From: Paludibacteraceae bacterium
Lineage (GTDB): Bacteria; Bacteroidota; Bacteroidia; Bacteroidales; Paludibacteraceae
DNA length: 64,000 nt
Direction: 5' to 3'
Assembly: GCA_017937025.1 (NCBI GenBank)
Contig: JAGBEJ010000005.1
Location: 186,001-250,000 of the forward strand
Positions 8,941 through 18,188 of the stretch are shown in pieces. Within the stretch, counting starts at the first letter, position 1; the number at the start of each line of letters is the position of its first letter. A program made the translations under genes and the position numbers. The notes beneath the pieces are model-generated. The model ran no database searches. It was not told the origin of the DNA and saw only the letters and a list, made by a program, of their open reading frames with translations.

Positions 8941-9735
8941 ATGCCAAATATTATAACATATACTGAATTTGACGACTGTGGCGGAGTCGTTGGCTTTACG
9001 ACAACGAGAAAAGGCGGTGTGAGCAAGGATGACAGGTTTTCCTCGTTTAATGTCGGAACATACACGAATGATGACAAAGAGTGCGTCGATGCTAATCGCG
9101 AGATTTTGTGTCAGGAACTCGGCATAGAAAAATCGCGCTTGTTCAACGCCCATCAGACTCATGGCGACAGGATTGTCTGCGTGGATGAGGCTGTTCTCGG
9201 GATGTCTGAAAGCGAGGTCGCAGGGCTGCTTGACGGCTGCGACGGATTGGTGACATCGCTTAGAGGTGTCTGTGTGACAGTCACGACGGCAGATTGTGTC
9301 CCGCTTCTGCTCTGCGATAAGAAACGCAAGGTGATTGCTGCGGTTCATTCCGGTTGGCGTGGCACATTGCTCAATATATCGTCTAAGGCAGTGGCTGTTA
9401 TGACGGCAAAGTACGGCTGCGACGTTTCCGACATTGTCTCGGTCGTTGGCCCGTGCATAAGCCAGGAAAACTATCAGGTGGGTGTGGATATGAGAACCCG
9501 TTTCGTGGAACAGAACTCTTCGTTTGCATCGTTCTTTGCTGATGATAAGTCCGATAGCGAAAAGTGCTTCATGGATATTCGTGGAATTGTTCGGAAAGAG
9601 CTTGAGAACGAAGGACTGCGTGATGTCTATGTGTCTGACCATTGCACATTCAGAGATGCGGATTTATTCTTTTCTGCAAGACGGCAAGGCGTTGATTCCG
9701 GACGAATGCTTTCCGGGCTTGTTATGAAGGCGTAA
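8941..9735 (+). CDS. pgeF: peptidoglycan editing factor (YfiH/laccase-domain)
   Basis: Member of the YfiH (polyphenol oxidase/laccase domain, DUF152) family. The studied E. coli member removes wrongly built UDP-MurNAc-L-Ser precursors, and other members act on purine nucleosides. The metal-ligand motifs are all present: HQTHG (His71), TADCVPLLLC (Cys119) and HSGWRG (His136), plus VVGPCISQENYQVG. Length of 264 aa is normal. It sits alone between two hairpins. A role in wall quality control fits the nearby wall genes but is inferred from the family. Confidence 0.93.
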   Translation: MPNIITYTEFDDCGGVVGFTTTRKGGVSKDDRFSSFNVGTYTNDDKECVDANREILCQELGIEKSRLFNAHQTHGDRIVCVDEAVLGMSESEVAGLLDGCDGLVTSLRGVCVTVTTADCVPLLLCDKKRKVIAAVHSGWRGTLLNISSKAVAVMTAKYGCDVSDIVSVVGPCISQENYQVGVDMRTRFVEQNSSFASFFADDKSDSEKCFMDIRGIVRKELENEGLRDVYVSDHCTFRDADLFFSARRQGVDSGRMLSGLVMKA

Positions 9736-9739
9736 ATAA

Positions 9740-9768
9740 AGAAAAACGGCTCCGAAATCTCGGAGCCG
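9740..9768 (-). terminator. terminator of the perR-rubrerythrin operon (also faces pgeF)
   Basis: A 9-bp stem (CGGCTCCGA at 9747-9755 with TCGGAGCCG at 9760-9768) is followed on the minus strand by TTTTTC, a good intrinsic terminator for the rubrerythrin transcript. It can also form in the pgeF transcript, where the tail is weaker. Confidence 0.8.
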
Positions 9769-9795
9769 CTTCTCTATATAGATGTTCGAAAGGTA

Positions 9796-10347
9796 TTATT
9801 TCTTGAAGTATCTGTTGAAGAGTCCTTCGAAGCCCTTGCCGTGGCGAGCCTCGTCCTTGGCCATCTCATGTACAGTATCGTGGATAGCGTCGAGGTTCTG
9901 AGCCTTCGCGTTCTTGGCGATGCGCATCTTGTCCTCGCATGCGCCTGACTCTGCCATCATTCTCTTCTCGAGGTTTGTCTTAGTGTCCCATACGATGTCG
10001 CCGAGCAACTCTGCGAACTTTGCTGCGTGCTCAGCCTCTTCCCAAGCGTAGCGCTTGAAAGCCTCGGCAATCTCTGGATAGCCTTCTCTGTCGGCCTGTC
10101 GGCTCATCGCCAAGTACATGCCGACTTCCGAACATTCGCCGTTGAAGTGTGCGTTCAGATCCTTGATCATTTCCTCGCTGCATCCCTTTGCTACTCCGAG
10201 TTCGTGCTCAGTTACAAAGTTCAAGCCGCCGTTTTCCTCAACTTCTTTAAACTTAGAGGCAGGTACGCCGCATTGTGGGCATTTTTCTGGTGCGCTGTCA
10301 CCTTCGTGTACATAACCGCATACTGTGCAGATGAATTTCTTTTTCAT
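9796..10347 (-). CDS. rbr: reverse rubrerythrin (NADH peroxidase type)
   Basis: Non-haem di-iron protein that reduces hydrogen peroxide in anaerobes. The rubredoxin-like iron site is at the N-terminus (Cys7, Cys10, Cys23, Cys26), followed by a ferritin-like four-helix domain with ExxH-type ligands ([10 protein letters not shown] and [10 protein letters not shown]). Classical rubrerythrin has the opposite order, so this is the reverse form. The length is 183 aa. The gene starts 31 bp after perR on the same strand and shares its promoter, so peroxide-responsive expression is likely. A cytoplasmic location follows from the lack of a signal peptide. Confidence 0.93.
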   Translation of the reverse strand: MKKKFICTVCGYVHEGDSAPEKCPQCGVPASKFKEVEENGGLNFVTEHELGVAKGCSEEMIKDLNAHFNGECSEVGMYLAMSRQADREGYPEIAEAFKRYAWEEAEHAAKFAELLGDIVWDTKTNLEKRMMAESGACEDKMRIAKNAKAQNLDAIHDTVHEMAKDEARHGKGFEGLFNRYFKK

Positions 10348-10378
10348 GGTTGATTGGTTTTAGGTTGAAAAATATGGT

Positions 10379-10792
10379 TTATTGGTTTTTGCATTCAGGG
10401 CAAAGTCCCTTTAAATACAATTCTTTTTCTGTTATCTCAAATCCGCTGGTGCTCTCAAAATTGATGCTCTCCAGCTCTTCGTTTTTCAGTCTTATGTCGA
10501 AGATATTGCCGCATCCGCAGCATTTGAAGTGCGCGTGCTGGCTTGTGTCTCCGTCGTATCTTGTCGTGTTCTCGTCGATGTTGAGTGTCAGTATCGCTCC
10601 AGCCTCGGCGAACAGTTTCAGCGTGTTGTAGATTGTCGTTTTAGACAATGTCTCAATCCGTTCTGAAAGTTCATGGTGTATCATGTCCACAGTAGGGTGG
10701 TTCTTGTGGTTTAGTAGATATTCCATGATAGCCACTCTCTGTACAGAAGGCTTTATGCCGTATTCTTTCAGTCTTTCTGCTGCTTTGCTCAT
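10379..10792 (-). CDS. perR: Fur-family repressor, PerR type
   Basis: Winged-helix metalloregulator of 137 aa. A structural zinc site is formed by CxxC at 91-94 and CxxC at 131-134. Regulatory-site candidates are His32, Asp80, His86, His88 and Asp99. RYD at 78-80 matches the Asp that marks PerR rather than the Glu of Fur. The start is set at 10792 (MSKAAERL); the open frame to 10819 adds nine residues with no family match and lies close to the promoter. It is followed 31 bp later by rubrerythrin, its probable target. A Fur-like iron role cannot be excluded without experiment. Confidence 0.9.
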   Translation of the reverse strand: MSKAAERLKEYGIKPSVQRVAIMEYLLNHKNHPTVDMIHHELSERIETLSKTTIYNTLKLFAEAGAILTLNIDENTTRYDGDTSQHAHFKCCGCGNIFDIRLKNEELESINFESTSGFEITEKELYLKGLCPECKNQ

Positions 10793-10829
10793 TCTGTTTT
10801 GTCTTGCGTGTTGCCACACTCACCTTTGG

Positions 10830-10859
10830 CAAATATAGAAATAGTTTTTTAATTACAAA
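10830..10859 (-). promoter_or_regulatory. promoter of the perR-rbr operon
   Basis: The minus strand has TTTG (10859-10856), an 18-nt spacer, and TATATTTG (10837-10830), close to the Bacteroidota consensus. It predicts a leader of about 30 nt before perR. The AT-rich surroundings could hold a PerR operator, but I do not see a clean palindrome. Confidence 0.65.
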
Positions 10860-10905
10860 TATGTAATGAGTACAATTTTATAATTTATACAGATTTTTTT
10901 ATTGA

Positions 10906-10944
10906 CTAAAAAAAATAAGCAGAACCCAATTTTGATTCTGCTTA
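10906..10944 (-). terminator. intrinsic terminator of alaS
   Basis: On the minus strand, TAAGCAGAA and its complement (arms 10916-10924 and 10936-10944) form a 9-bp stem followed by a run of eight T. It lies 26 bp after the alaS stop. Confidence 0.85.
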
Positions 10945-10969
10945 TCTGTTATGTTGAGCGATACCGCTT

Positions 10970-13591
10970 TTATCTTACTGCATTCACGGCTACTTCTATA
11001 GCCTTGTCGATGCCTTCGGCTTTGCTTCCGCCGGCAGTTGCCAGGAATGGCTGTCCTCCTCCGTTTCCGCCGATTTCCTTGGCAGCCTCTTTGACGATGT
11101 TTGTTGCGTTCAGTCCTGCGTCAACAAGCGGTTTGCTTATCGTGATTAAGAGCATTGGCTTGTTGTTGTTTATCAGTCCGGCAACGAACATGAACTTTTC
11201 TTCGGCAAATTTGTTTCTGAGTATTGATGATATGCCTCTTGCCATCTCTACGTTCAAGTCGGCTATGCGAGAGAGTTTCACCACTTTTGTTCCATTCACG
11301 TCGATTGCGCTGTTTGCGAACTTCTCTGCCATGATGGAAATCTTCTCCTGTGTGAATGCCTCGACTTTCTTCTTAAGCTCAGCGTTCTCGGAAACCTCTT
11401 TGGTTATTGTGGCTACGAGGTTAGGCGCGTTGTTGAACAGGCTCTTGATTCCGTTTAGGATGTCCTGCTGCATGTCGAAGTACTCCTCGGCTTTCTCGCC
11501 AGTTAGAGCCTCGATTCTGCGCACTCCTGCAGCTACGGAAGCCTCTGCTGTTATCTTTATCATTCCTATAGAGCCGGTTCTCTTGGTGTGTGTTCCACCG
11601 CAAAGCTCAATGCTTGGTCCGAACTTTACGACACGCACTTTTTCGCCGTACTTCTCGCCGAAAAGCGCCATTGCTCCGAGCTTTCTTGCCTCGTCGATAG
11701 GCATTTCGCGCTCTTCCTCGAGTATGATGTTCTGGCGTACAAGTCTGTTTGCCAGCTGTTCTGCCTTTCTGAGCTCCTCGTCGGTCACTTTCTGGAAGTG
11801 CGAGAAGTCGAAACGCAGGTAGTCTGGAGTCACGAGCGAGCCCTTCTGCTCAACGTGTGTGCCGAGCACTTCGCGCAGAGCGTAGTCTATAAGGTGTGTG
11901 GCTGTGTGGTTGTTTTCTATGTTCTGGCGTCTGTTTGCATCAACTTTAGCCTTGAACGACGCAGTCACGTCCTTAGGCAGGTTCTTGCATATGTGTATGC
12001 TCAGTCCGTTCTCCTTCTTTGTGTCGATTATCTTGACAACCTCGCCGTCGCACTCGATGACTCCGCTGTCGCCGCACTGTCCACCCATTTCTCCATAGAA
12101 TGGCGTTGGGTTGAGCACGAGCTGGAACATCTCCTCATTCTTCTGTTTTACCTTGCGGTATCTCAGGATTTCTGTGTCGGCCTCCAGAGTATCGTATCCC
12201 ACGAATTGGCTTTCGCCTGGCTTTATCGAAATCCAGTCGCCGGTTTCAACAGCAGCGGCGTTGCGGGCTCTTTCCTTCTGCTTTGCCATTTCGGATTTGA
12301 ACTCTTCCTCGTTAGTTGTCAGCCCGTTCTCTTTGAGTATGAGCTCAGTCAGGTCGAGTGGGAATCCGTAAGTGTCGTACAATGTGAATGAATCCTTTCC
12401 GCTGATTTCGGTCTTGCCGTTTTTCTTGGCTTCTGCCATAACTCCGTCAAGGAGTTTGATGCCAGTTTCCAGTGTGCGGAGGAATGACTCCTCTTCTTCT
12501 TTTATGACTTTCTCTACCAGTGTCTTCTGTGCCTCCAGCTCTGGATAAGCCTCGCCCATCGACTCTATCAGCGTAGGGAGCAGCTTGCAGAGGAATGGCT
12601 CTTTCTGGCCGAGGAATGTGTATGCGTATCTCACGGCACGGCGGAGGATTCTTCTGATTACGTATCCTGCCTTGGCGTTGCTAGGCAGCTGTCCGTCTGT
12701 TATTGAGAACGCGATTGTTCTTATGTGGTCGGCCACAACTCTCATGGCGATGTCCTTCTTGGCGTCGTCCTTGTACTTGCAGTTGGACAGTTCGCCAATC
12801 TTGCGAATGAGCGGCTGGAATACGTCAGTGTCGTAGTTCGACTGCTTGCCTTGCATAGCCATGCAGAGGCGCTCGAATCCCATGCCGGTGTCAACGCATT
12901 TCGCAGGCAGCGGTTCGAGATTGCCGTCGGCCTTGCGGTTGAACTGCATGAACACGAGGTTCCATATCTCCACAACTTGTGGGTTGTCCTTGTTCACGAG
13001 CTGCTCTCCTGGAGTCTTGGCTCTCTCGGCTTCGTCTCTCAGGTCGATGTGTATCTCGGAGCATGGTCCGCATGGTCCCATGTCGCCCATCTCCCAGAAG
13101 TTGTCATGCTTGTTTCCGTTTATGATTCTGTTTTCTGGCAGATACTGTCCCCAGAACTCGGCAGCCTCGTTGTCTCTCTCGAGTCCTTCGGCCTTGTCGC
13201 CCTCGAATACAGTGGCGTACAGTCTGCTCTTGTCGAGCTTCAGCACTTCTGTCAGGTATTCCCATGCCCATGATATAGCCTCTTTCTTGAAATAATCGCC
13301 GAACGACCAGTTGCCGAGCATCTCGAACATGGTGTGGTGGTATGTGTCGTGTCCGACTTCCTCAAGGTCGTTGTGCTTTCCGCTCACGCGAAGGCATTTC
13401 TGTGAGTCCGCCACTCTTGGATACTTGCGAGGGGCGTTGCCCAGGAAGATGTCCTTGAACTGGTTCATACCAGCGTTGGTGAACATGAGTGTAGGGTCGT
13501 TTTTTACAACCATAGGAGCAGAAGGCACGATGTGGTGCTCTTTGCTGGCGAAGAAGTCCAGGAAGGACTTTCTTATTTCTTTAGCAGTCAT
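10970..13591 (-). CDS. alaS: alanyl-tRNA synthetase
   Basis: Class II synthetase that charges tRNA-Ala and edits Ser/Gly mischarging. The catalytic core is N-terminal ([54 protein letters not shown]). The editing domain carries NHTATHL (HxxxH) and [13 protein letters not shown] (CxxxH), the zinc ligands. The DHHA1-type C-terminal domain ends with [16 protein letters not shown]. 873 aa is full length. It stands alone, with its own terminator and a probable -7 box 89 bp upstream, divergent from the M23 gene. Confidence 0.98.
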   Translation of the reverse strand: MTAKEIRKSFLDFFASKEHHIVPSAPMVVKNDPTLMFTNAGMNQFKDIFLGNAPRKYPRVADSQKCLRVSGKHNDLEEVGHDTYHHTMFEMLGNWSFGDYFKKEAISWAWEYLTEVLKLDKSRLYATVFEGDKAEGLERDNEAAEFWGQYLPENRIINGNKHDNFWEMGDMGPCGPCSEIHIDLRDEAERAKTPGEQLVNKDNPQVVEIWNLVFMQFNRKADGNLEPLPAKCVDTGMGFERLCMAMQGKQSNYDTDVFQPLIRKIGELSNCKYKDDAKKDIAMRVVADHIRTIAFSITDGQLPSNAKAGYVIRRILRRAVRYAYTFLGQKEPFLCKLLPTLIESMGEAYPELEAQKTLVEKVIKEEEESFLRTLETGIKLLDGVMAEAKKNGKTEISGKDSFTLYDTYGFPLDLTELILKENGLTTNEEEFKSEMAKQKERARNAAAVETGDWISIKPGESQFVGYDTLEADTEILRYRKVKQKNEEMFQLVLNPTPFYGEMGGQCGDSGVIECDGEVVKIIDTKKENGLSIHICKNLPKDVTASFKAKVDANRRQNIENNHTATHLIDYALREVLGTHVEQKGSLVTPDYLRFDFSHFQKVTDEELRKAEQLANRLVRQNIILEEEREMPIDEARKLGAMALFGEKYGEKVRVVKFGPSIELCGGTHTKRTGSIGMIKITAEASVAAGVRRIEALTGEKAEEYFDMQQDILNGIKSLFNNAPNLVATITKEVSENAELKKKVEAFTQEKISIMAEKFANSAIDVNGTKVVKLSRIADLNVEMARGISSILRNKFAEEKFMFVAGLINNNKPMLLITISKPLVDAGLNATNIVKEAAKEIGGNGGGQPFLATAGGSKAEGIDKAIEVAVNAVR

Positions 13592-13676
13592 AGGTTTTTG
13601 GTTATGTTTGTTTACTGGCGGTTGTGGGCGTGTGTTCCACGATGATGAATCGTGTGGCTCATAACTCGCTCAGGGA

Positions 13677-13707
13677 TTGCAAAATTACATCATTTTTCCT
13701 ATTTTTG
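13677..13707 (+). promoter_or_regulatory. promoter of the M23 peptidase gene
   Basis: TTG (13677-13679), a 20-nt spacer and TATTTTTG (13700-13707) match the Bacteroidota consensus. It predicts a leader of about 20 nt. It overlaps a candidate minus-strand box for alaS at 13680-13687. Confidence 0.65.
13680..13687 (-). promoter_or_regulatory. possible -7 box of alaS
   Basis: The minus strand reads TAATTTTG, a TAnnTTTG match, 89 bp upstream of the alaS ATG. There is no convincing -33 TTG, so support is weak. Confidence 0.35.
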
Positions 13708-13733
13708 GAAATTATACGTTTTACAAAGGAAAA

Positions 13734-14699
13734 ATGTCTAAGGCAAAATATCACTTTAATCCTAAAACCCTGTCTTACGAAAGGATTAAGGTATCCACTT
13801 GGCAGAAAGTGAAGAAGGTTCTGCTTCATGTGCTGTCTTCGTTCTCGCTCGGCGTGTGTTTCTTCTTCATCTTTGCGTTTTTTATCTCGTCTCCGTACGA
13901 GAAACGCCTGAGGGAGGAGAACAAGCGTCTTTCTTCGCAATACAAGCTTTTGGACAAAAGACTTGACGAAGTGCAGGGCGTGCTGGAGGACCTTCGGCAG
14001 AGAGATGACAATATATATAGGGTGATTCTCGGCGGTCAGCCTATATCGTCAAGTGTGAGGAAGGGTGACTATGTGAGCTCGAGGTACGAGTATCTGGACG
14101 ATTTGAGTAACGCCGACTTGGTGAAGACCGCGACGAAGAGAGTCGATGAGGTGAGGCGCATGACGTACGCTCAGTCAAGGTCGTATGACGAGGTGATAGA
14201 ACTGAGCAAGAACAACAAGGAGAGGCTTGAACATATACCAGCGATACAGCCGGTCTTTAACAAGGACCTTAAATATATGGCTTCTGGTTATGGGCGAAGG
14301 GTGGACCCAGTGTATCATACGCTGAAGTTTCACGCGGGAATGGACTTCGCCGCTCCGACCGGAACGAAGATTTTCGCCACGGGAGATGGCAAGGTCACGC
14401 TGGCGGAATGGAAGCAGGGCTATGGCAAGTGCGTTGTCATAAGCCATGGCTACGGCTATGAGACGTTGTACGCCCACATGAATGACTTCAATGTCAGGGC
14501 AGGGCAGGAGGTGAGGAGAGGCGATGTTATAGGCTTTGTCGGCTCGACGGGAAAGTCGACAGGCTCGCATCTGCATTACGAGGTGCATGTGAACGGCTCG
14601 CCTGTGAATCCGCAGAACTATTATTACGCGGACCTCTCGCCCGAGGAGTATGACAAGATGCTGCAACTCACAGAAAACAATGCGAAGGTGTTTGATTAG
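13734..14699 (+). CDS. membrane-anchored M23 (LytM) endopeptidase
   Basis: Zinc peptidase that cuts peptidoglycan cross-bridges. The layout is a cytoplasmic stretch to about residue 30, one membrane segment (about 33-52), a coiled coil (55-95) and a C-terminal M23 domain from about 178. Metal and catalytic residues are intact: His200xxxAsp204 and His279-x-His281, plus His248 in YAHMN. It is therefore likely an active periplasmic hydrolase rather than an EnvC/NlpD-type activator. The start at 13734 gives 321 aa and has AAAGGA upstream; the open frame from 13677 would begin inside the promoter. It neighbours the dcw block. Confidence 0.92.
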   Translation: MSKAKYHFNPKTLSYERIKVSTWQKVKKVLLHVLSSFSLGVCFFFIFAFFISSPYEKRLREENKRLSSQYKLLDKRLDEVQGVLEDLRQRDDNIYRVILGGQPISSSVRKGDYVSSRYEYLDDLSNADLVKTATKRVDEVRRMTYAQSRSYDEVIELSKNNKERLEHIPAIQPVFNKDLKYMASGYGRRVDPVYHTLKFHAGMDFAAPTGTKIFATGDGKVTLAEWKQGYGKCVVISHGYGYETLYAHMNDFNVRAGQEVRRGDVIGFVGSTGKSTGSHLHYEVHVNGSPVNPQNYYYADLSPEEYDKMLQLTENNAKVFD

Positions 14700-14722
14700 C
14701 ATGCTTCATTATATTATATTTG
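14691..14722 (+). promoter_or_regulatory. promoter of the (p)ppGpp synthase gene
   Basis: TTTG (14691-14694), a 20-nt spacer and TATATTTG (14715-14722). The -33 element overlaps the end of the M23 gene. A ribosome site GTAGGAG lies directly before the ATG at 14760. Confidence 0.7.
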
Positions 14723-14759
14723 ATGATGAAATCCACGTTATATAAAAAAGGTAGGAGCT

Positions 14760-17171
14760 ATGAATGACAAAACGAATATGCCGCCGATAACAGCAGAAGA
14801 ACAGGAACTGGCGGACAGACAGATGATTCAGCATGACTATGACTTGCTGCTTGAGGATTATAGAAATTCGGGTCATAATCTGAATTATGATCTGGTGGAT
14901 AAGGCGTTCCAATTCGCCAACAAAGCGCATGCCGGCGTCAGAAGGCGTTCTGGCGAGCCGTATATGCTTCACCCTCTGGCTGTGGCGAGGATTGTCGTCA
15001 AGGAGATAGGCCTCGGCACGACTTCTATATGCGCGGCGTTGCTGCACGATGTGGTCGAGGATACCGACTATACGGTGGAGGATTTGCAGAATATCTTCGG
15101 CGAGAGAATCGCTAAGATTGTTGACGGACTCACGAAGATTTCTGGAGGCGTGTTCGGCACTCATGCCTCGTCGCAGGCTGAGAACTTCAGGAAACTGCTT
15201 CTTACCATTTCCGAGGATATAAGGGTGATAATGATAAAGATAGCGGACCGTCTCCATAACATGCGAACGCTGTCTTCAATGCCGGAGAACAAACAGCTGA
15301 AAATCGCTGGCGAGACGCTGTACCTGTATGCGCCATTCGCTCACAGACTTGGATTGTTCAGAATAAAGTCGGAACTCGAGGAACTCGCTTTCAAATATCA
15401 GAATCCTAAGATTTACAGCGATATTCAGAACAGACTGCTGGCGGGCTCTAAGCAAAGAGACGATCTCTTCGGATGTTTTATCGACCCGATAAAAAAAGCC
15501 TTGGACGAAAAGGGCTATGAGTATCAGGTGCAGCAAAGAATAAAGACGGTCTATTCTATATGGCACAAGATGCAGACCAAGAATGTGCCTTTCGAGGAGA
15601 TTTATGACATAATGGCTGTCAGGATAATATACAAGTGCAAGGATGACATCGACGAGAAAGCGCAGGCGTGGATGATATATTCCGCGATAACGAATCTCTA
15701 TCGTCCTCATCCGGATAGATTGCGAGACTGGGTTTCGTCGCCTAAGGCAAATGGCTACGAGGCTTTGCACACGACAGTTATGGGTCCTGACGGTCATTGG
15801 GTCGAGGTGCAGATAAGGTCGGAGAGAATGCACGAAATCGCAGAGAAGGGAATATCGGCGCATTGGAAGTACAAGGAAGGCACAGGAGGCACCGAGACCG
15901 AGCTTGACAAGTGGCTGAAGACAATCAAGGACATTCTTGATAATCCTGAGCCGTCGTCGCTGGATTTCCTTGATACATTCAAACTTAACCTTTTCTCAAA
16001 CGAGATATTTGTCTTTACTCCTAAGGGAGATATAAAGACGATGCCGCAAGGAGCAACGGCACTGGATTTTGCTTTTATGCTGCACTCTGACCTCGGTCTG
16101 ACGTGTATCGGCGCCAAGGTCAACCATAAACTGGTGCCGCTGTCAAATAAGCTTGAGTCCGGCGACCAGGTGGAGGTGCTGACTTCGAAGAAACAGAAGC
16201 CTAAGAGAGAGTGGCTTGATTACACGACTACCGCCTCTGCCAAGAGCAAACTCAAGGCGTACTTCCGAAAAGAGGACAGAGCTGTGATGGCGGTTGGCAA
16301 GGAAGCGTTGGAAGAACTCTTCAAGAGCAAGAATATAACTCTTGACGACCAGGCTTTGCAACTTGTCATGAACCATTTCAATCTGAGGTTCAGAAACGAC
16401 CTTTATTATGAGATTGGCAACAAAGTGATAAGACTGGACAATCTCATAGATGAGATATTCACAAACAAGAAAAAGAAGAAGGGCATCATGGGCTATTTGT
16501 CGGCGATGGTGCCTAATCCGCTGAAGATGATGAAGAAGAAGCCTGAGACCAAGTTCCAGAGCTCGCTGGCTGATTCGGAAGCGGTAGCTAATGCGACAGC
16601 GACAGCAGAGACCAATATGCACCCCGAGGAGTTCGATCCGTCGGTGGCTGGTTTCAATACCACAGCGGCAGGCGTTGATGAGAATCTGCCTGTCATAGAC
16701 AAGAAGAAGGTCCTGCACCTGATAGACGACAAGAAACTCAACAAGGTTCCTTACCAAGTGGCGGATTGCTGCAAACCTATACCGGGCGACGATGTGATAG
16801 CGTTCATAGACGAAGGCGGACGCTCTGTGACGTTGCATAAGCGTAACTGTCCGTTGGCGAACAAGCTGAAGGCGAACTTCGGCGAGAGAATCGTGCAGGC
16901 GGACTGGAAGAGCATGAATTCCGCATCGTTCCCTGTCATACTCCAAATCCAGGGTGTCGATGTTATGGGCGTGCTGCTGCAGCTTGTGTCTACATTCACC
17001 AACTCCGATGTCAATGTCGATGAGATACATTCAATCTCTCGCGACGGAATGTTCGATTGTAAAATCAGAGTGCTCGTGCATAATATAGAAGTTGTGAACG
17101 AGCTTACAAATGAACTGCTTAAGATAAAGCCGGTGCAGTCGGTGCATAGGCTTGACGATGTGCGGATATAG
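14760..17171 (+). CDS. rsh: bifunctional (p)ppGpp synthetase/hydrolase (RelA/SpoT homologue)
   Basis: Makes and degrades the stringent-response alarmone. Domains in order: an HD hydrolase with an intact HD motif (LLHDVVEDTDY) and IKIADRLHNMRTL, so hydrolysis is expected; the synthetase with RIKTVYSIWHKM, YDIMAVRII, NGYEALHTTV and EVQIRSERMHEIAE; a TGS domain (EIFVFTPKGDIKTMPQGATA); a zinc-finger region (CCKPIPGDD and HKRNC); and a C-terminal ACT domain. At 803 aa it is longer than most family members (about 730-750). The excess is a low-complexity Ala/Thr-rich linker around residues 575-650. It has its own promoter. Confidence 0.95.
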   Translation: MNDKTNMPPITAEEQELADRQMIQHDYDLLLEDYRNSGHNLNYDLVDKAFQFANKAHAGVRRRSGEPYMLHPLAVARIVVKEIGLGTTSICAALLHDVVEDTDYTVEDLQNIFGERIAKIVDGLTKISGGVFGTHASSQAENFRKLLLTISEDIRVIMIKIADRLHNMRTLSSMPENKQLKIAGETLYLYAPFAHRLGLFRIKSELEELAFKYQNPKIYSDIQNRLLAGSKQRDDLFGCFIDPIKKALDEKGYEYQVQQRIKTVYSIWHKMQTKNVPFEEIYDIMAVRIIYKCKDDIDEKAQAWMIYSAITNLYRPHPDRLRDWVSSPKANGYEALHTTVMGPDGHWVEVQIRSERMHEIAEKGISAHWKYKEGTGGTETELDKWLKTIKDILDNPEPSSLDFLDTFKLNLFSNEIFVFTPKGDIKTMPQGATALDFAFMLHSDLGLTCIGAKVNHKLVPLSNKLESGDQVEVLTSKKQKPKREWLDYTTTASAKSKLKAYFRKEDRAVMAVGKEALEELFKSKNITLDDQALQLVMNHFNLRFRNDLYYEIGNKVIRLDNLIDEIFTNKKKKKGIMGYLSAMVPNPLKMMKKKPETKFQSSLADSEAVANATATAETNMHPEEFDPSVAGFNTTAAGVDENLPVIDKKKVLHLIDDKKLNKVPYQVADCCKPIPGDDVIAFIDEGGRSVTLHKRNCPLANKLKANFGERIVQADWKSMNSASFPVILQIQGVDVMGVLLQLVSTFTNSDVNVDEIHSISRDGMFDCKIRVLVHNIEVVNELTNELLKIKPVQSVHRLDDVRI

Positions 17172-17267
17172 TTTTATGCTAAAAAACAATATGTCTTGCG
17201 CGAGTTTGGCACGGCGCTTGTGTATGCATAGTTGAAAACGGATTATTAACTATTAAAACATACGGCT

Positions 17268-18128
17268 ATGAAAACTAAATTTACAATCGCATTATTGACC
17301 GCCACAATGACATTCTCATTAGGCGTGTTCGCTCAGGGACGTGGTGGAAGTAGCTCTTCAAACAGCGCTGGCACCAGCGTTAGGTCTTCAAACAGTTCGA
17401 CATCTTCTTCGTATAGGAGCTCGTCGGGCGGCAATTCAGGTTCTTCGGTCCGCGCAGGCAGTTCTTCGAGAAGTTCTGTAACGACTGCCACTCCAAGATC
17501 ATCTTCGGGTTCAAGCGTTAGCAGCGGAACTTCTTCAAGAAACGGAAATTCGTACAGAAGCAGCGGCGGAAATTCAGGCAACACAACTGTGATAAACAAC
17601 ACTGTGGTGAACAACGCGCCAAGAAACGACGCCAACATGCCTAAGTACAAGGACCGCAGAGTGAAGAGTTACCCAAGATCTGAGTCAAGAACAGTGGCTC
17701 ACCACTACCCAAGACACATTGACAGAATCGACAGACATGTGCACATCGTTCATTCCGGTGTTGACTACTACTATCGCGACGGTTTGTATTACAGATTTCT
17801 GGGAGGCAGATACGTGATAGCGCCTGCTCCAAGATACATCAGAGTGAGAACAATCCCTGCATCGTACTTCTCTTTCAGAATCGGCAGTCTGGCATATTAC
17901 TACTCTTTGGGAACTTATTACCACTACGACCCAGTGACATTGACATACGAAGTTGTGGCACCTCCGATGGGAGCTATCGTTCCAGAGTTGCCAGAGTATG
18001 ATGTCAACACAGTTGTTATAAACAACAAGACTTATCTGGAGTATGACGGAACACTCTATAAGCCGATGATTACAAGCGACGGAGTCCTGTACAAGGTGAT
18101 GGGAAGATTCGAGGATATCGTGAGATAA
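17268..18128 (+). CDS. secreted Ser-rich protein with DUF6515-like C-terminus
   Basis: The signal peptide ends near residue 22 (FAQG). Residues 25-105 are almost entirely Ser, Gly, Asn, Thr and Arg (a disordered linker), followed by a short Asn/Val patch. The C-terminal 150 residues are Tyr-rich with DYYYRDGLYYRFLGGRYVI, APPMGAIVPELP and a final VINNKTYLEYDGTLYKP segment. This resembles DUF6515, a family of unknown function in Bacteroidota. The spaced YY motifs suggest a beta-rich exported domain. It is monocistronic and ends at a strong bidirectional terminator. I infer an envelope role only. Confidence 0.82.
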   Translation: MKTKFTIALLTATMTFSLGVFAQGRGGSSSSNSAGTSVRSSNSSTSSSYRSSSGGNSGSSVRAGSSSRSSVTTATPRSSSGSSVSSGTSSRNGNSYRSSGGNSGNTTVINNTVVNNAPRNDANMPKYKDRRVKSYPRSESRTVAHHYPRHIDRIDRHVHIVHSGVDYYYRDGLYYRFLGGRYVIAPAPRYIRVRTIPASYFSFRIGSLAYYYSLGTYYHYDPVTLTYEVVAPPMGAIVPELPEYDVNTVVINNKTYLEYDGTLYKPMITSDGVLYKVMGRFEDIVR

Positions 18129-18152
18129 GCATCGAGGCTTGGCTAAAAAAAA

Positions 18153-18188
18153 GAAGCCGGTGGGGATTTCTCCTCGCCGGCTTTTTTT
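18153..18188. terminator. bidirectional terminator
   Basis: The stem AGCCGG...CCGGCT (left arm from 18155, right arm to 18182) has T7 on the plus side and A8 upstream giving a T-run on the minus side. It serves the convergent DUF6515-like and acyltransferase genes. The minus gene's stop lies inside the tail. Confidence 0.85.

Noticed and set aside
8842..9642. 266-residue minus-strand frame
   Set aside because: It overlaps pgeF, whose metal-binding motifs are clear; the antisense product has no recognisable domain.
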